Numbered from the stretch's first letter, positions 1 to 10,828 are shown. The stretch: DNA of 64,000 nucleotides from Pycnococcus provasolii (GCA_049487715.1 CP150559.1:124001-188000); one strand, 5' to 3'. Numbers and translations: made by a program. The notes: generated from the letters alone by a model not told the origin.

Positions 1-253
1 CGACAAACTCTTTGAACGAAACGACGCCGTCGTTGTTCGCGTCGAGCACCGCCATCAAGTCGTTCGCCAGGTTTTCTTCTCCAAACCGCTCGATGTTCGA
101 CTTCAGCTCGTGCGGCTCTAAGGTTCCGTTACCGTTCAGGTCAAGTTGGTCGAAGAGCGACGCGAGACGCGTGTGTTCAGCACGCAGGGACGCGAAGCGA
201 CGGGACGCGTCGGTCGCGGCATCCACCACATGAGGCTCTGTGGTTCCGACCAT
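1..253 (-). CDS. EF-hand calcium-binding protein, 5' part only
   Basis: The reading frame starts at an ATG on the minus strand at 253 and runs off the left edge of the window, so only about 84 residues are visible. Two EF-hand loops can be read, around DLNGNGTLEPHEL and DANNDGVVSFKEF, separated by about 35 residues. That spacing is normal for a paired EF-hand lobe, so calcium binding is well supported. The link between the loops (GEENLANDLMAVLD) closely resembles the EF-hand pair of the EF-hand/WD40 protein at 58891-60150 (GEEDMANMLMVVLD), so the two may be paralogues. The rest of the protein is outside the window, so it could equally be a carrier, kinase or WD40 fusion. It shares a short divergent promoter with the gene at 447. 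Confidence 0.75.
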   Translation of the reverse strand, partial: MVGTTEPHVVDAATDASRRFASLRAEHTRLASLFDQLDLNGNGTLEPHELKSNIERFGEENLANDLMAVLDANNDGVVSFKEFV

Positions 254-335
254 TTATCAGCAAGTGGGATGTGACATGCAACACCCGTTGGGACTTGGGA
301 TGGGCAAGGCAAGGGATCGGTACATTAACTTAGCG

Positions 336-367
336 GTTAGGGTTTTAGGGAGAACTAGGGTTAGGGT
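336..367. promoter_or_regulatory. Telomere-like TTAGGG motifs in divergent promoter
   Basis: GGTTAGGGTTTTAGGG (about 336-350) and CTAGGGTTAGGG (355-367) lie between the divergent starts at 253 and 447, about 80 bases before the second ATG. In plants such telo-box sequences are known promoter elements. That role is inferred here from position and recurrence in the window. Confidence 0.5.
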
Positions 368-446
368 GGTTTTCAGAACGTGGTTTACTCTGGTGGCATA
401 ATATTATATATTTTTTTGTTTTTTTGTTTTTATTCCCAAGCAAGCC

Positions 447-3293
447 ATGCCGGCGCACGTCTTCGTCTTGGATACCTCCGCGGCAATGATGCAAGCCATC
501 CAAGGCTCGCTGCGGCGACTTGACACCGCCAAGGCATTCGTCGAGTCGTTCGTCAAGGCGCGCGAACGGGACCCGTCGCACAGAGGGGACACGTACGCGC
601 TCGTGACGACAGCAGGCCCGAACGGCGCCGCCGCCGTCATTGTCGATCGGGAGTGGCCGTTCGACGCGTTCTTGGCCGCGGTTCGCGCGGCAACGCCAAG
701 AAATCTGCCCTGCATCCCGCAGGCGCTCGCCACGGCAATGGCGTGTGCGAGAGCGCACAGGCTGGCGACGCTCGGGGACATCACGGCAATGGGTGTGGAT
801 GCCGCCAATCCCAACGCGGCAGCAGCGCCCGTCGCTGGGTGCGACGTGCCAGGCGTGGCTGAGAGCGCGGACATTATAGTCGTGCTAGGAACTGACCACT
901 GGTGTGAGGCGCCAGGCGAGCCGATGCGCGCCGAGCCACTCACGGTGGCGTCCAGCCAAACCTTGCGCGCAGCCATCGTCAAACACGCACCGTACACACC
1001 GTCGCCGCGCGCTAGCGACGTGCGAGTGCACTGCGCGGTTATGCGTATGCAGAGCGATGCAGCACGCAAGCACGTAGGAGCTGCAGGCCGGCAGGAGGCT
1101 GACAGCTCGAGGCTGCCTGGTGATTCGTGGTGCATTCTGGCGCAAGTCTGCAAGGACACTGCGGGCTTGTGCGTTGGAGCTACGTCGCTGCGAGGAGCCG
1201 CGCTCGCTGCGGAGCGCGTTGCAAACACCGCCGCGCTCTCGAGCGTCGTCGTGACGATCACCATGGCATCGCTCGGTGGCGAAACGGCTGATGCTGCGAC
1301 CTCGCCTCATGCTCTTTTGCTGCGACGTCCGCTGCACTTCGAACGCGCTGCTACGGTCGAGCCACCTCCCTTTGACGCGACCACGGGTCGTCGTCAGACG
1401 TACGAAAGTCTTGGAAGGCCGCTACCGCCCGTGCCACACAGTCACGTGCCGAGCCATTGGGCCCTGCCGCTAATTGGATCGTCGAATGGGCCTCCTGTCA
1501 AAGATGGCATGACATCGGGCGTCTCTTTGGACTACCTAGCTCGACCGCAGCTGTTTGTCGACACGAATGCGAGTGCATCCGCCGTCGACAAAGGCACACC
1601 CCCTCTTGCGGGATATCCAGTGGACGCCTACGAGATCGACCTCGAGAGTGGTGTCGTCGCCGTGGCGGACGTCGAGGGTGAACGCCACAACAACGCCACG
1701 GGATCCCCGCGCGGCGAGCGAAGATCTCTCCGCGATGTGCTCAGCGCCTCGCTGGGCGCGACTCGCCGTCGTCTCGGCAAACGCGAATTGGCCAACGCCG
1801 CGATGGGTGAGACCCACCGCGCTCGCGACGCCTGCTGGCCTGTCTACGCCATCGGCACCGCCGCCGTCTCGCATGGCATGGGGCCTGACACCTGGACATC
1901 GTCAGCCGCGGATGCGCATCGCGCCATTGGCCGCCTGCGGTTAGAGGGATCTGCAAACAACGCCGTGGTGATCCTCGAGATCTGCGGTCACGGGTTCGCG
2001 ACGCTCTGGCCACTGCTCCGCGAGCTTCGTGCGAAGAGCACGGAGTGGGATGGCAACGGAAATGCGACGGAGCTCACGGGATGGCTACGCCGTCTCGAAA
2101 ATTGGGCGCGCCGCCTTGCCCCACCGCATGCTGAAGCGACGCGTCGTGCCCTGCAGCGTTGCGGCGTCGGACCTCGCCTCATCAGCGCGCTGCCCCTGCC
2201 CGCAGAAATGCGCCAGAATTCGGAGCTGGAGGCGGTGCGTTGGCGTAAGGCGCGAGAGGTTGCGTGCTCGGAGCTTGACGCTCGCATGAGGCAGGGATCA
2301 GCTGTAGCCGCGGCGGAGGCAAGAAGTGAGGAGTCACTGCGGCGCAGCACGACAGCTGTGGCGGCGGTGCGCAGGAAGCGGAAGGCGACGCAGCTTGGCA
2401 GCTCGGCTCTGATGCACGAGCTTAACCTGCTTGCCGTGCGTCCAGATGCTAATACACGGCTGGTAGGTCGCGTTTCTTCACTCGCTGCGCTACCCGTGTT
2501 CACCAACCCATTCGATTCCGGTCCGGACAACGCTGCATTTCGCGCAGAGGCGAGCCTCCTGCCTCTGCTCCTGCGAGCCGGCGTCGAGACGGCCGGAGGT
2601 ACGCGCCCGGGTGCAGCCGCTGCAGCGCGTGTGCGCCGCCTCGAGGCTACGAGCGCATTCGAGCGAAGCCATCGCGTTCCAGCGGCGGCGATGGGCGAGT
2701 ACCGAATGCATATGCTGCAGCGACCAACCTCACTGCGCGATCCGATGGATATGCTGGAGGAGCACCGCACCGCAGCATCGGATGGTAGCGCGCCCGCGCA
2801 CGTGCGTTATCGGATGCAGCGGCTTGCGGCGAATGGCAACGGCGCAGCGTCTCAGAGTTCGTGGCCGAGTCCCCTAGCATTTCCACGCCGTGCGCGTGGT
2901 GTTAGCGCAAATGCGGATCTCGCCCTTGGCATTCGTCGTGCCGGGGGCATTAGGCCGCTCGGAATCGTCGCTGATGAGGCTGATGCATTCGTCGGTGGCG
3001 ATGCCATCGCTCCGGCGACGCCAAACCTTTCTCGCGACGTGAAGCGCAAGCGCGAGGAGGATGCAGAGGTCAGTGACGGCGATAGTGGCGCACAGGATGG
3101 CGCGCTGTGGACGTCGCGCGGCATTTGCACTCTTACAGGCGCCCTTGCCCTTGCCAAGGCGTACACGCTTGCGCGTGGAGGTGCGTCTGACGAGGACGTG
3201 CGTGGCCAAGTGGCTTCGTCGGTGCACGACAAGCTCATGGTGGATTTGGGAGTACGCGTGCATCGCGTCTTGGAGCGTGCGCGCGAGCAATAA
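447..3293 (+). CDS. INTS6: Integrator complex subunit 6-like protein (vWA domain)
   Basis: This 948-residue protein opens with a von Willebrand A-like domain (LDTSAAMMQ, then LDTAKAFVESFVKARERDP and GDTYALVTT). This follows the N terminus of animal INTS6/DICE1 almost step by step. A middle block (YPVDAYEIDLESG, later CWPVYAIGTAAVSHGMG and a PPHAEATRRALQRCGVGP stretch) fits the INTS6 core. Near the C terminus a YRMHMLQRPTSLRDPMD block precedes a lysine/arginine-rich KRKREED segment. Integrator binds RNA polymerase II and cleaves snRNA and other nascent transcripts; INTS6 helps recruit PP2A. The MIDAS-type DxSxx motif reads DTSAA. The stop codon overlaps an AATAAA, and TGTAA follows at 3302. 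Its 3' end faces the next gene tail to tail, about 100 bases away. The family call rests on remembered motifs and no alignment was run. Confidence 0.72.
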   Translation: MPAHVFVLDTSAAMMQAIQGSLRRLDTAKAFVESFVKARERDPSHRGDTYALVTTAGPNGAAAVIVDREWPFDAFLAAVRAATPRNLPCIPQALATAMACARAHRLATLGDITAMGVDAANPNAAAAPVAGCDVPGVAESADIIVVLGTDHWCEAPGEPMRAEPLTVASSQTLRAAIVKHAPYTPSPRASDVRVHCAVMRMQSDAARKHVGAAGRQEADSSRLPGDSWCILAQVCKDTAGLCVGATSLRGAALAAERVANTAALSSVVVTITMASLGGETADAATSPHALLLRRPLHFERAATVEPPPFDATTGRRQTYESLGRPLPPVPHSHVPSHWALPLIGSSNGPPVKDGMTSGVSLDYLARPQLFVDTNASASAVDKGTPPLAGYPVDAYEIDLESGVVAVADVEGERHNNATGSPRGERRSLRDVLSASLGATRRRLGKRELANAAMGETHRARDACWPVYAIGTAAVSHGMGPDTWTSSAADAHRAIGRLRLEGSANNAVVILEICGHGFATLWPLLRELRAKSTEWDGNGNATELTGWLRRLENWARRLAPPHAEATRRALQRCGVGPRLISALPLPAEMRQNSELEAVRWRKAREVACSELDARMRQGSAVAAAEARSEESLRRSTTAVAAVRRKRKATQLGSSALMHELNLLAVRPDANTRLVGRVSSLAALPVFTNPFDSGPDNAAFRAEASLLPLLLRAGVETAGGTRPGAAAAARVRRLEATSAFERSHRVPAAAMGEYRMHMLQRPTSLRDPMDMLEEHRTAASDGSAPAHVRYRMQRLAANGNGAASQSSWPSPLAFPRRARGVSANADLALGIRRAGGIRPLGIVADEADAFVGGDAIAPATPNLSRDVKRKREEDAEVSDGDSGAQDGALWTSRGICTLTGALALAKAYTLARGGASDEDVRGQVASSVHDKLMVDLGVRVHRVLERAREQ

Positions 3294-3301
3294 AGCCTGT
3301 A

Positions 3302-3306
3302 TGTAA
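3302..3306 (+). terminator. TGTAA poly(A) signal of the INTS6-like gene
   Basis: TGTAA lies 9 bases after the stop codon. This pentamer is the usual poly(A) signal of chlorophyte green algae. It recurs downstream of most genes here, on whichever strand the gene lies. Confidence 0.5.
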
Positions 3307-3393
3307 ACTTTCTAATTGTACTACTACTGTAATGTACACGTTCCATTACACTGGGATTCTTGAACAAGCCACTTCTTCTGAGACTTATGCGTT

Positions 3394-5364
3394 TCACGTG
3401 CGCAGATTGCGCTTTCTGACGAACGCCTTCTTGCCCACCGCGAATCCGAGGAAGTCGCCGTAAGACAGCCATCCCGATGACGCGTAATACGTATTAGGAT
3501 CGCTCGGAATGTCGTGAGGCCTCGCGCCTGATGCACACCACGCCTTCCACTCCTCCACGCTCTTCAGACCGAGCTCGCGCACGGACGTGCGCGCATCCTC
3601 GAAGCTCCGAAAGCCCGTACGTGATCTGACCTGCGCTTCCTTGCCCACCGCGTATCCAAGGAAGTCGCCGTACGACGTCCAACCCGATGACGCGTAATAC
3701 GTTTCAGGATGGCCCGGAATGTCGTAAGGCCTCGCGCCTGACGCACTCCACGCCTCCCACTCGTCCTTGCTCTTCAGACCGAGCTCGCGCACGGACGTGC
3801 GCGCATCCTCGAAGCTTCGAAATTCGCCAGCTACGTTGCCGATCTTGTATCCGAGGAAGTCGCCGTACGACAGCCAGCCTGATGACTCGTACGTCACCTG
3901 AGGATTGCTCGGAATGTCGTAAGGCCTCGCGCCTGACGCACTCCACGCCTCCCACTCCTCCGCGCTCTTCAGACCGAGCGTGTGCACGTACGCGCGCGCA
4001 TCTTCCAAGCTCCGAAAATTCGCACGTGGTCTAATCTGCGCTTCCTTGCCCACCGCGTATCCGAGGAAGTCGGGGTATGACAGCCAGCCTGATGACTTGT
4101 ATGTCCGATGAGGAGCGCTCGGAATGTCGTAAGGCCTCGCGCCTGACGCACTCCATGCCTCCCACTCCTTCGAGCTCTTCAGACCGAGCTTGTGCACGTA
4201 CGCGCGCGCATCTTCAAAGCTCCGAAAGCCCGTACGTGATCTGGCATGCGCTTCCTCGCCCACCGCGTATCCAAGGAAGTCGCCGTACGACAGCCAGCCT
4301 GATGACGCGTACGTCTTATGAGGATTGCCCGGAATGTCGTAAGGCCTCGCGCGTGACGCACTCCACCCATGCAACTCCTCCTGGCTCTTCAGACCGAGCG
4401 TGTGTACGTACGCGCGCGCATCCTCGAAGCTCCGAAAGTCCGTACGTGGTCTAAACAGCGCTTCCTTGCCCACCGCGTATCCGAGGAAGTCGGGGATCGA
4501 CAGCCAGCCCGATGACGCGTACTCGTGATCAGGATTGCTTGGAATGTCGCGAGGCCTCGCGCCTGACCTCCTCCACGCCTTCCACTCCTTTTGGCTCATC
4601 AGACCGAGCTTGTGCACGTACGCGCGCGCATCTTCAAAGCTGCGAAAAGTACCTTGTTTACCCCGCGCTTCCTTGCCCACCGCGTATCCGAGGAAGTCGC
4701 CGTACGACAGCCAGCCTGATGACGCGTAATGCGTTTCAGGATTGCCCGGAATGTCGTAAGGCCTCGCGCGTGACGCACTCCACCCATGCCACTCCTTTTG
4801 GCTCTCCAGACCGAGCGTGTGTACGTACGCGCGCGCATCCTCGAAGCTCCGAAAGTCCGTACGTGGTCTAAACAGCGCTTCCTTGCCCACCGCGTATCCG
4901 AGGAAGTCGCCGTACGACAGCCAGCCCGATGACGCGTAATGCGTTTCAGGTACGCTCGGAATGTCATGAGGCCTCGCGCCTGACCTCCTCCACGCCTTCC
5001 ACTCCTTTTGGCTCTTCAGACCGAGCGTGTGCACGTACGCGCGCGCATCCTCGAAGCTGCGAAAGTTGCCAGTCACCTTGCCGACCGCGTATCCGAGGAA
5101 GTCGCCGTACGACAGCCAGCCCGACGACGCGTACTCGTGATAGGGATTGCTTGGAATGTCGTGAGGCCTCGCGTCTGACGCACGCCACGCACGCCACTCC
5201 TCCGCGCTCTTCAGACCGAGCGTGTGCACGTACGCGCGAGCATCCTCGAAGCTGCGATATTCGCGACGCGCCTTCTGGTCCACTGCGCGCTCGGCGAATG
5301 TGCGTGCGATGACGCGTGTTGCCTTTGTTTTGGACGCACGTATCGTCTTGATTCCCATAGGCAT
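3394..5364 (-). CDS. Nine-repeat INT_rpt-type protein
   Basis: Nearly the whole protein is nine tandem copies of a 62-70 residue unit with consensus FRSFEDARAYVHTLGLKS, then EWxAWxxSGARPxDIPS, then YASSGWLSYGDFLGYAVG. This is the unit Pfam calls the 'phage-integrase repeat' (INT_rpt), known from memory in algae and oomycetes as well as phage-type integrases. No tyrosine-recombinase catalytic domain is visible, so the name should not be read as a function. The copies are nearly identical in DNA as well as protein, which implies recent expansion or gene conversion. I chose the ATG at 5364 (MPMGIKTIRASKTKATRV); an ATG at 5358 is equally possible. The frame stays open upstream but without a convincing start. 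Linkers between units are basic, such as KEALFRPRTD. A minus-strand TGTAA lies downstream near 3345. Function unknown. Confidence 0.85.
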   Translation of the reverse strand: MPMGIKTIRASKTKATRVIARTFAERAVDQKARREYRSFEDARAYVHTLGLKSAEEWRAWRASDARPHDIPSNPYHEYASSGWLSYGDFLGYAVGKVTGNFRSFEDARAYVHTLGLKSQKEWKAWRRSGARPHDIPSVPETHYASSGWLSYGDFLGYAVGKEALFRPRTDFRSFEDARAYVHTLGLESQKEWHGWSASRARPYDIPGNPETHYASSGWLSYGDFLGYAVGKEARGKQGTFRSFEDARAYVHKLGLMSQKEWKAWRRSGARPRDIPSNPDHEYASSGWLSIPDFLGYAVGKEALFRPRTDFRSFEDARAYVHTLGLKSQEELHGWSASRARPYDIPGNPHKTYASSGWLSYGDFLGYAVGEEAHARSRTGFRSFEDARAYVHKLGLKSSKEWEAWSASGARPYDIPSAPHRTYKSSGWLSYPDFLGYAVGKEAQIRPRANFRSLEDARAYVHTLGLKSAEEWEAWSASGARPYDIPSNPQVTYESSGWLSYGDFLGYKIGNVAGEFRSFEDARTSVRELGLKSKDEWEAWSASGARPYDIPGHPETYYASSGWTSYGDFLGYAVGKEAQVRSRTGFRSFEDARTSVRELGLKSVEEWKAWCASGARPHDIPSDPNTYYASSGWLSYGDFLGFAVGKKAFVRKRNLRT

Positions 5365-6044
5365 AAAAAAGTAAGACGAATTATTTGACGCTGCTAGTGG
5401 TGCTGCTGCTTCTTTGAGCCTGCTGCACTCATGACTCTTGTAATCGTGACAACTCCTCTCACGACCCGAAATCGCGACTTCTCCAACACCTCTATTATTC
5501 TGATTTGTCAAAGTCAAACAAGAACAAGAATAGGGGGAGAGAGTGCACGAGAATTTGATGAAAATGGTGAAGATACCACATGCACATGATTGCGAGGCAA
5601 GAAACCAGTCGGGTCCCAACAAGCTGAGTGCAAGAAACCACACCCACCTGCTGAACGAGCAGAGTGAGCAGATTGAGCAGATTCACACCACGAGTGCAGA
5701 GACATTGATGTCCCTCTCCCAGTGATAGACCTGTACAGCACTGCCATCCTTAAAGGTACCAGTAACTGTTTTGCTACCAACGTCGTCGTCCATGTCGGAA
5801 CATGAACATGACACGTGTTTAATGATGAAAACATCATCGCCATCATGTGAACCATGCATGCGTAAAAGTAGACTAGACTAGTCTATTCATTCAGGGGTCG
5901 GAAAACGACGAACTCGGAGAGGGATCCCAGGTCATGTGGTGCTAAGAAGGATCCCCAAACACTGGGGGATCCCGTAAAGTTTACCTTTAGGCTGGGTTGG
6001 GTTTGAAGCTTTTGAACCTCCCCCTTCCCGCTCTTCATTCTAAC
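5365..6044. other. Intergenic, divergent promoter region
   Basis: These 680 bases separate the divergent INT_rpt-type and APC5-like genes. They hold a palindromic AGACTAGACTAGTCTA stretch near 5870 and three GGATCCC-type words (near 5921, 5948 and 5966). No gene, tRNA or mobile element is seen. Confidence 0.5.
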
Positions 6045-7167
6045 ATGGCGGAACCCTCAATGAAGATGGAGATGGATGTCGCGTACGTGCTATTAAGCAG
6101 TGTGGCGCTTACTGGGTTTGCGGGACTTGCAACGTCATCAACGGAGGATGTGTCTCAGGATTTTCGTGAGGAGGAGTCTTCTTTTGAGGAGGAGTTTTCC
6201 TCTTCTTTTGTTACAAGGCACGCACCATCCGCGCGTCACCGTGTGCTTATGATGATTGGTCATCATGCTTCTTCTTCTCATTCTTCGCACGCCCATGGAT
6301 CTCTTCCTGCTGGTAAATCAGATCAAGCCGATGTAGGACACGGAGTAGTTTCCAACGACATTGCAGGTGGTTCAGGTGGTACCAAAACGATAGCCACAAC
6401 GTCGGCGGCTCAAGAACTCGCGGCACTCGTCCAGGCGGCGGATCCAACCGTCGCTCTGGATATCGCACGCGCGCTTATGCGAATCAAGTCCATTGACGCC
6501 GTGGTGGACATTGGCGTGCTCGCAGCGGCGCTCGTCGCGCCGCCGCAAACGCCCATGACGGACAGCGGAGCGGACGTCGACGCCGTCGCGGCGTGCGCAG
6601 CCAGACTTGTCAGCCAGGCAGCGGACGACCTCGAAGGGGAGAACGCAAACACGTCCACCACGCCGCAGTGGGCGGAGCGAAGAAGCGCTGTCGGACTCGC
6701 GCTCAGGAGAATCGCTGCAACAATCGCAGCCATGCCGTTCGGACAAATAGGAACGCTCGCGGACGCCATGCCTTCGTTCGCGAGAGAGTTTGCGCAAGCA
6801 ATTCAACCAAACGCACAAGCACATCAAGTCAAGTCTGCAACTAGCGGCTTCCTGCTAAACCAAACGGCGACGCCAACGGCAAACTCGTATCGCATCAACG
6901 CTGGTACCGTTCCACCCACAGCCTGGCTCGCGCATGCCGCGTCGCCGGCACCAGCGACACCAGCTTCGCCCTCGCCAGCGAAACTCGCGTCGCCCGCATT
7001 TAACGGAGCGAGCAACGACGACGCGGTGAGCGCGCTGGCACTGCCACACGCACCGACGAACGTGCAGCTTGCCGTGGCGCTGATCGATCGGAGCTATCCT
7101 GAGGCGCTCGAACTCGCTCATGCCGTGGGCGATGCGCACGCCAGCATGCATGCGCAGGCAATGACAT

Positions 7168-7200
<33 letters not shown>

Positions 7201-9083
7201 CATGCGCTTGCAGCGCCGCCTCGGGAGATGCACCGGCACCGTGGGGCGTGAGAGCGGGTGCCGCAGCGTCCGCTGCGACAGCTGCCGCCGCGAATGCCGC
7301 GGCGCGCGCAGCAAGCACAGGTGCCGCAGCAGGACAGTTTCCCGCAGCACTCCTATCCGCGGCGGCTGTGCACGCGCACTTCGGGCACATCCGACTGGCG
7401 CGACAGGCGCTTAGCGAGGCGACGCGCGGCGCGCAGCAGGCGCACGACGACGGTGGCCTTTGCTGGGTTCTTCTGCGACGTGCGAAGATTCAGCTTGACA
7501 TGGGAGGTACACACGCCCAGGAGGCGGAGGCGCTGCTCGGCCGCGTGGCGCTGCGGTGCCTAACGCTCGGAATCTTGGAGGGTGCCATAGAGGCGATGAC
7601 GGCATTGGAGGAGGCGCACATAAGTTCGGGTGGTGGAGGTGGTGGAAGTGCACTTCGTCTCGGCGGTGGCGCTACGGGTGGACGAGCGAAGGCTGGGCCG
7701 CTCGCGGCACCCGCGCGCATGAGCATCTCGGCGGATGCGATGGATGGAAACATCCCGGTGGTATCCGAAGAGCGACGCTTTCGCCTTGGACATGACATGC
7801 TTCGACGGCCAGCTGCGGAAATGGCTAACAGCGACGGCACCTACGGCGAAGATGCGGCAAATGCCCCACCCGCCGAGGCGCTTCTGCGTGCCGCGCATTC
7901 GCTCGCTATTCCTGCAGAGCATGCTGTTTTGGGCGTGCACCCGTGGGCAGGCGATGGAGGCACGAGCGGTGCCAGCGCTGGCGCCGCTGGATCTGGTGGT
8001 GGTACCAACGCGGTAGGCTCCAGCGCCGGCTCCGGCGCTGCACATGTGGAATCTGAGGCTATCAGAGGGGCGAATGGCGATGCACTGTCGTCCGCCGGCG
8101 TGTCCGAGGCGGCAGCAGCGGTCGCGTCCGCTGCCGCAACGATGGGGTCAAACCCATCGGCGATCGCAATCGCCGCCGCGAATGTTGCCAGCCACGTGGC
8201 AGAAGAAACGGCGGCAGCGGCGTATCGCTTCCCTTCTGCAAGTGGCACTGCCGCTGCGGAGGCTGTTCGCCGATCGACGGCGGAGATCTATCGTCTCCGC
8301 GCGGAGGCTTACACCAGGCGTGACGATCGCAACATGCTCCGCGCGAGCGTGCTTAGCGCGCTTCTTGCTCACGGCGAGCATATCGATGCTGAGACTTGTG
8401 CTCGGATGCTCGAGCTTGCCGGACGCGCCGGCGCCGCGACGTCGTCGCCTACCGATGCTTTCCCGCATGCACGCGGCGCTTTCCCGCATGCACGCGGCGA
8501 TGAGCTTGCGTCGGCAAGCTTGCTGACGCAAGCGACAAGCCTTGCCAATGCTCAGCCGCATCTCCGCCTGTGCGCAGCCCTGCGTGCGGTCTCCACTTTC
8601 GACCATTGTGGCCGCGAGGATCTGATGACGGCTGGCACGTCGAGCCTTGCATCTAGCCTCGTCGGCGCACTGGGCCCTCGCGTTGGCGGCGTGCTGGCAC
8701 TTGCCACGCTCGCGCGTTGCCAGGCATCGTCCTCGCTTCCCCGGCACGTTTCCTCCGGCGATGGCGAGGTGGAGCGTCAGCGTCGTCTTGCTTCGCTCTC
8801 CTGGGCGCGGGAGGCACTTCGCTACGAGCTACGTCGCGCGGGCGGTTCGAGGTGTGCGCCAGGCACGTGGCAGCCGAGCCGCGAGGCGCTCCGTGCACTG
8901 TCGTTGCTCGAGACGTTTGCAACCAGCGCCACAACGCCCGACGAGGCAGCGCACGCTTGGGCGCTGCTTGCCGAGGCTTGGTCACGTGCACGCGGCGGCA
9001 TCGCGCGTCGCAACGAGGCGGCTCGAAGGTGGCGCACTGCGCAGGGTGCTGCAGCAGCAGCACAACCTGTGATGTGTAACTAA
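6045..9083 (+). CDS. APC5: Anaphase-promoting complex subunit 5-like TPR protein
   Basis: I place the start at the ATG at 6045 (MAEPSMKMEMDVAYVLL), because the open frame before it has no ATG. The product is about 1012 residues. The best family signal is a TPR helix pair near residue 440 (AALLSAAAVHAHFGHIRLARQALSEA followed by TRGAQQAHDDGGLCWVLL), which matches the conserved APC5 signature. A later helical block (LRLCAALRAVSTFDHCGREDLM) also fits a TPR superhelix. APC5 is a platform subunit of the APC/C ubiquitin ligase that degrades mitotic regulators. The protein is rich in alanine, glycine and serine, with two poly-Ala stretches near residues 370-440 and Gly-rich loops, so low-complexity insertions have lengthened it. 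The TGTAA overlaps the last codons. APC5 is the most likely call; another TPR scaffold cannot be ruled out. Confidence 0.62.
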
Positions 9084-9246
9084 ATGAAAGATTTTATTGA
9101 CGCATTCCCCCCCCGGCGGGCGCCCCGCGCCCGCGCCACACCCTTGGTCCGGGGACCCAAGCAAAGGTTAGAGCAACAAGCGAGTTACAACAACTTTGAT
9201 TAAGGACTGATGGCCCGGCTGATTTGTAAATGAACTAAATTACAGT

Positions 9247-10482
9247 TTAACCATTATTGCCGCCGCTGCCGCCGCTGCCGCCGCCGCGTCCAGGACCACC
9301 GCCTCTGCCGCGTCCGCCGCGTCCGCCACCTTCGCGCCGGCGGCCATCACCACGGCGGCGGCTACGAGAGGTCGGGCCCGTCGCCGTCGTGGCTGTGGTG
9401 GTGTTGGTCGTTTGTTCTGCCGCCGTTGTCGTTGCCGCTGCACGATCGCCGCCGCGACCGCCACCACGCGCCGATCGTGACTCATTGCCACCGCCGGAGG
9501 AGGTGGTGGAAGTCGATGTGCCTGGCGTTGCTTCCGCGGCGGTTGCGGCAACAAATGCCGCGTGCATGTCCAAAGCACACGCCGCAGCGCCAATGCCTTC
9601 AAGCTGCGCGACGAGCGCATCGACTTGCGGCCTCGGCACGGCGGTGGACAAGTAGGAAAGCGCCACCTTCGCGGAGGAAGCGGCGTCGCGCGGCGGTGCA
9701 TCGTCAATGCGAAATGCGTTATTGCCGGCGAGAAGTGCTGTCCACTGGAGTGTGCCAGCCCCTTCCCGCCATGCCACGGATTTCCTGCAAACGAACGCCA
9801 GCGTCGGTGGTGTAGGCACCGACGACGCACTGCCCTCCACGCCATGGCGTTGAAGCAGCACAGGCCCCGGTGCCGACGTGCCAGCAGTGTAACCCACGGA
9901 CGCGGCGCGGAGCCATTGCAGCGTCTGCACAGCCTCTGGTGCGCCGAGAGGCTCTTGCAGGTTCGGCGCGCGCGCCCAAAGCACGTAGTCGTGCGCGAGC
10001 GCAGTTAGCAGCAGCGCGGCTGAGGGAGGCAAGGCACCGTTCTTCCGACTCTCAGCGACGGGGTTGGCGAACCACAGGCGCAGCAGCGTGACTTCCGCAT
10101 CGTTTCGTGCCCTGCCGTGCGCGAACATTCCGCCACACGCGCCGTCTGTGAGATTGGTAACCCCGAGCGCCTCCAGCACCTCAGCGGCGTCGAATGCTGT
10201 GCGCGCAACGATCGCTGTACGAGGTTTGCGCGCCACGGCTCTTACTACAGGTATTGTCGTCGTCGTTGTTGTTTGCGGTAACCTCACTGCTGTGTTTGTC
10301 TGCTGTGCTGGTGCCGACACATTTGCTTGTAAGGGCGTGGCTGCTTTTCGCGTCAGCACGAACGGCGCGGCGTGCACGAACGCCGTCAGCGGGGATGGCT
10401 GTGATGACCCCGTGGCAGCGGAGGACAAGAACGCCGTTGATGACGGTGACGGTGAAGGCGCCGATGGTGACGGTGACTCCAT
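9247..10482 (-). CDS. Unknown protein with RGG-rich C-terminal tail
   Basis: I do not recognise this family. The first ATG in frame is at 10482 (MESPSPSAPSPSPSS), giving about 411 residues. The N-terminal third is Ser/Pro/Thr-rich and could be a transit peptide. The middle (roughly residues 95-310) looks folded, with blocks such as DAAEVLEALGVTNLTDGACGG, LLRLWFANPVAESRKNGALPPS and KVALSYLSTAVPRPQVDALVAQLEG. The last 90 residues are arginine/glycine-rich (SARGGGRGGD, then RRRGDGRRREGGGRGGRG), a composition typical of RNA-binding tails. It lies tail to tail with the APC5-like gene, about 160 bases away. RNA binding is only an inference from composition. Confidence 0.6.
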   Translation of the reverse strand: MESPSPSAPSPSPSSTAFLSSAATGSSQPSPLTAFVHAAPFVLTRKAATPLQANVSAPAQQTNTAVRLPQTTTTTTIPVVRAVARKPRTAIVARTAFDAAEVLEALGVTNLTDGACGGMFAHGRARNDAEVTLLRLWFANPVAESRKNGALPPSAALLLTALAHDYVLWARAPNLQEPLGAPEAVQTLQWLRAASVGYTAGTSAPGPVLLQRHGVEGSASSVPTPPTLAFVCRKSVAWREGAGTLQWTALLAGNNAFRIDDAPPRDAASSAKVALSYLSTAVPRPQVDALVAQLEGIGAAACALDMHAAFVAATAAEATPGTSTSTTSSGGGNESRSARGGGRGGDRAAATTTAAEQTTNTTTATTATGPTSRSRRRGDGRRREGGGRGGRGRGGGPGRGGGSGGSGGNNG

Positions 10483-10828
10483 GACGGGAAAAGGAAAAGT
10501 GAAAAGCACTTTTGCAAATGGCGGAAGTTGTGTTATTTCTGGTTTCGGCGGCGAAACAACGGAAACAACGGACTGGAGAAAGAATGCTGTAAGGCAAACC
10601 CCCCAATCTAAATCACCCGAAGAATAAGTCGACCCCTCTGGTGGAATTGTGGAAATGAAAGTGTGTGAGTCCTACCTACCGGGTAGTGGGGTAATCATGT
10701 CCGCTCGCCGTGATAGCAGCAGCATAAACCTTAATATGCCGTATGTTAGTGTTTCTCTCATCACGTGTTGTTAGTTACAGGCTCCTGTTAGCTCCTCGTA
10801 AAGCTCCTTGTAAGCTCCTTGTAGAGCT

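Noticed and set aside
404-1264. Long minus-strand frame opposite the INTS6-like gene
   Set aside because: It mirrors a GC-rich coding region, has no domain and no promoter, and the plus frame is clearly INTS6-like.
3394-5364. CRISPR array or prophage integrase
   Set aside because: Repeats are about 200 bases, in one open frame, and there are no spacers, catalytic recombinase residues or phage genes.
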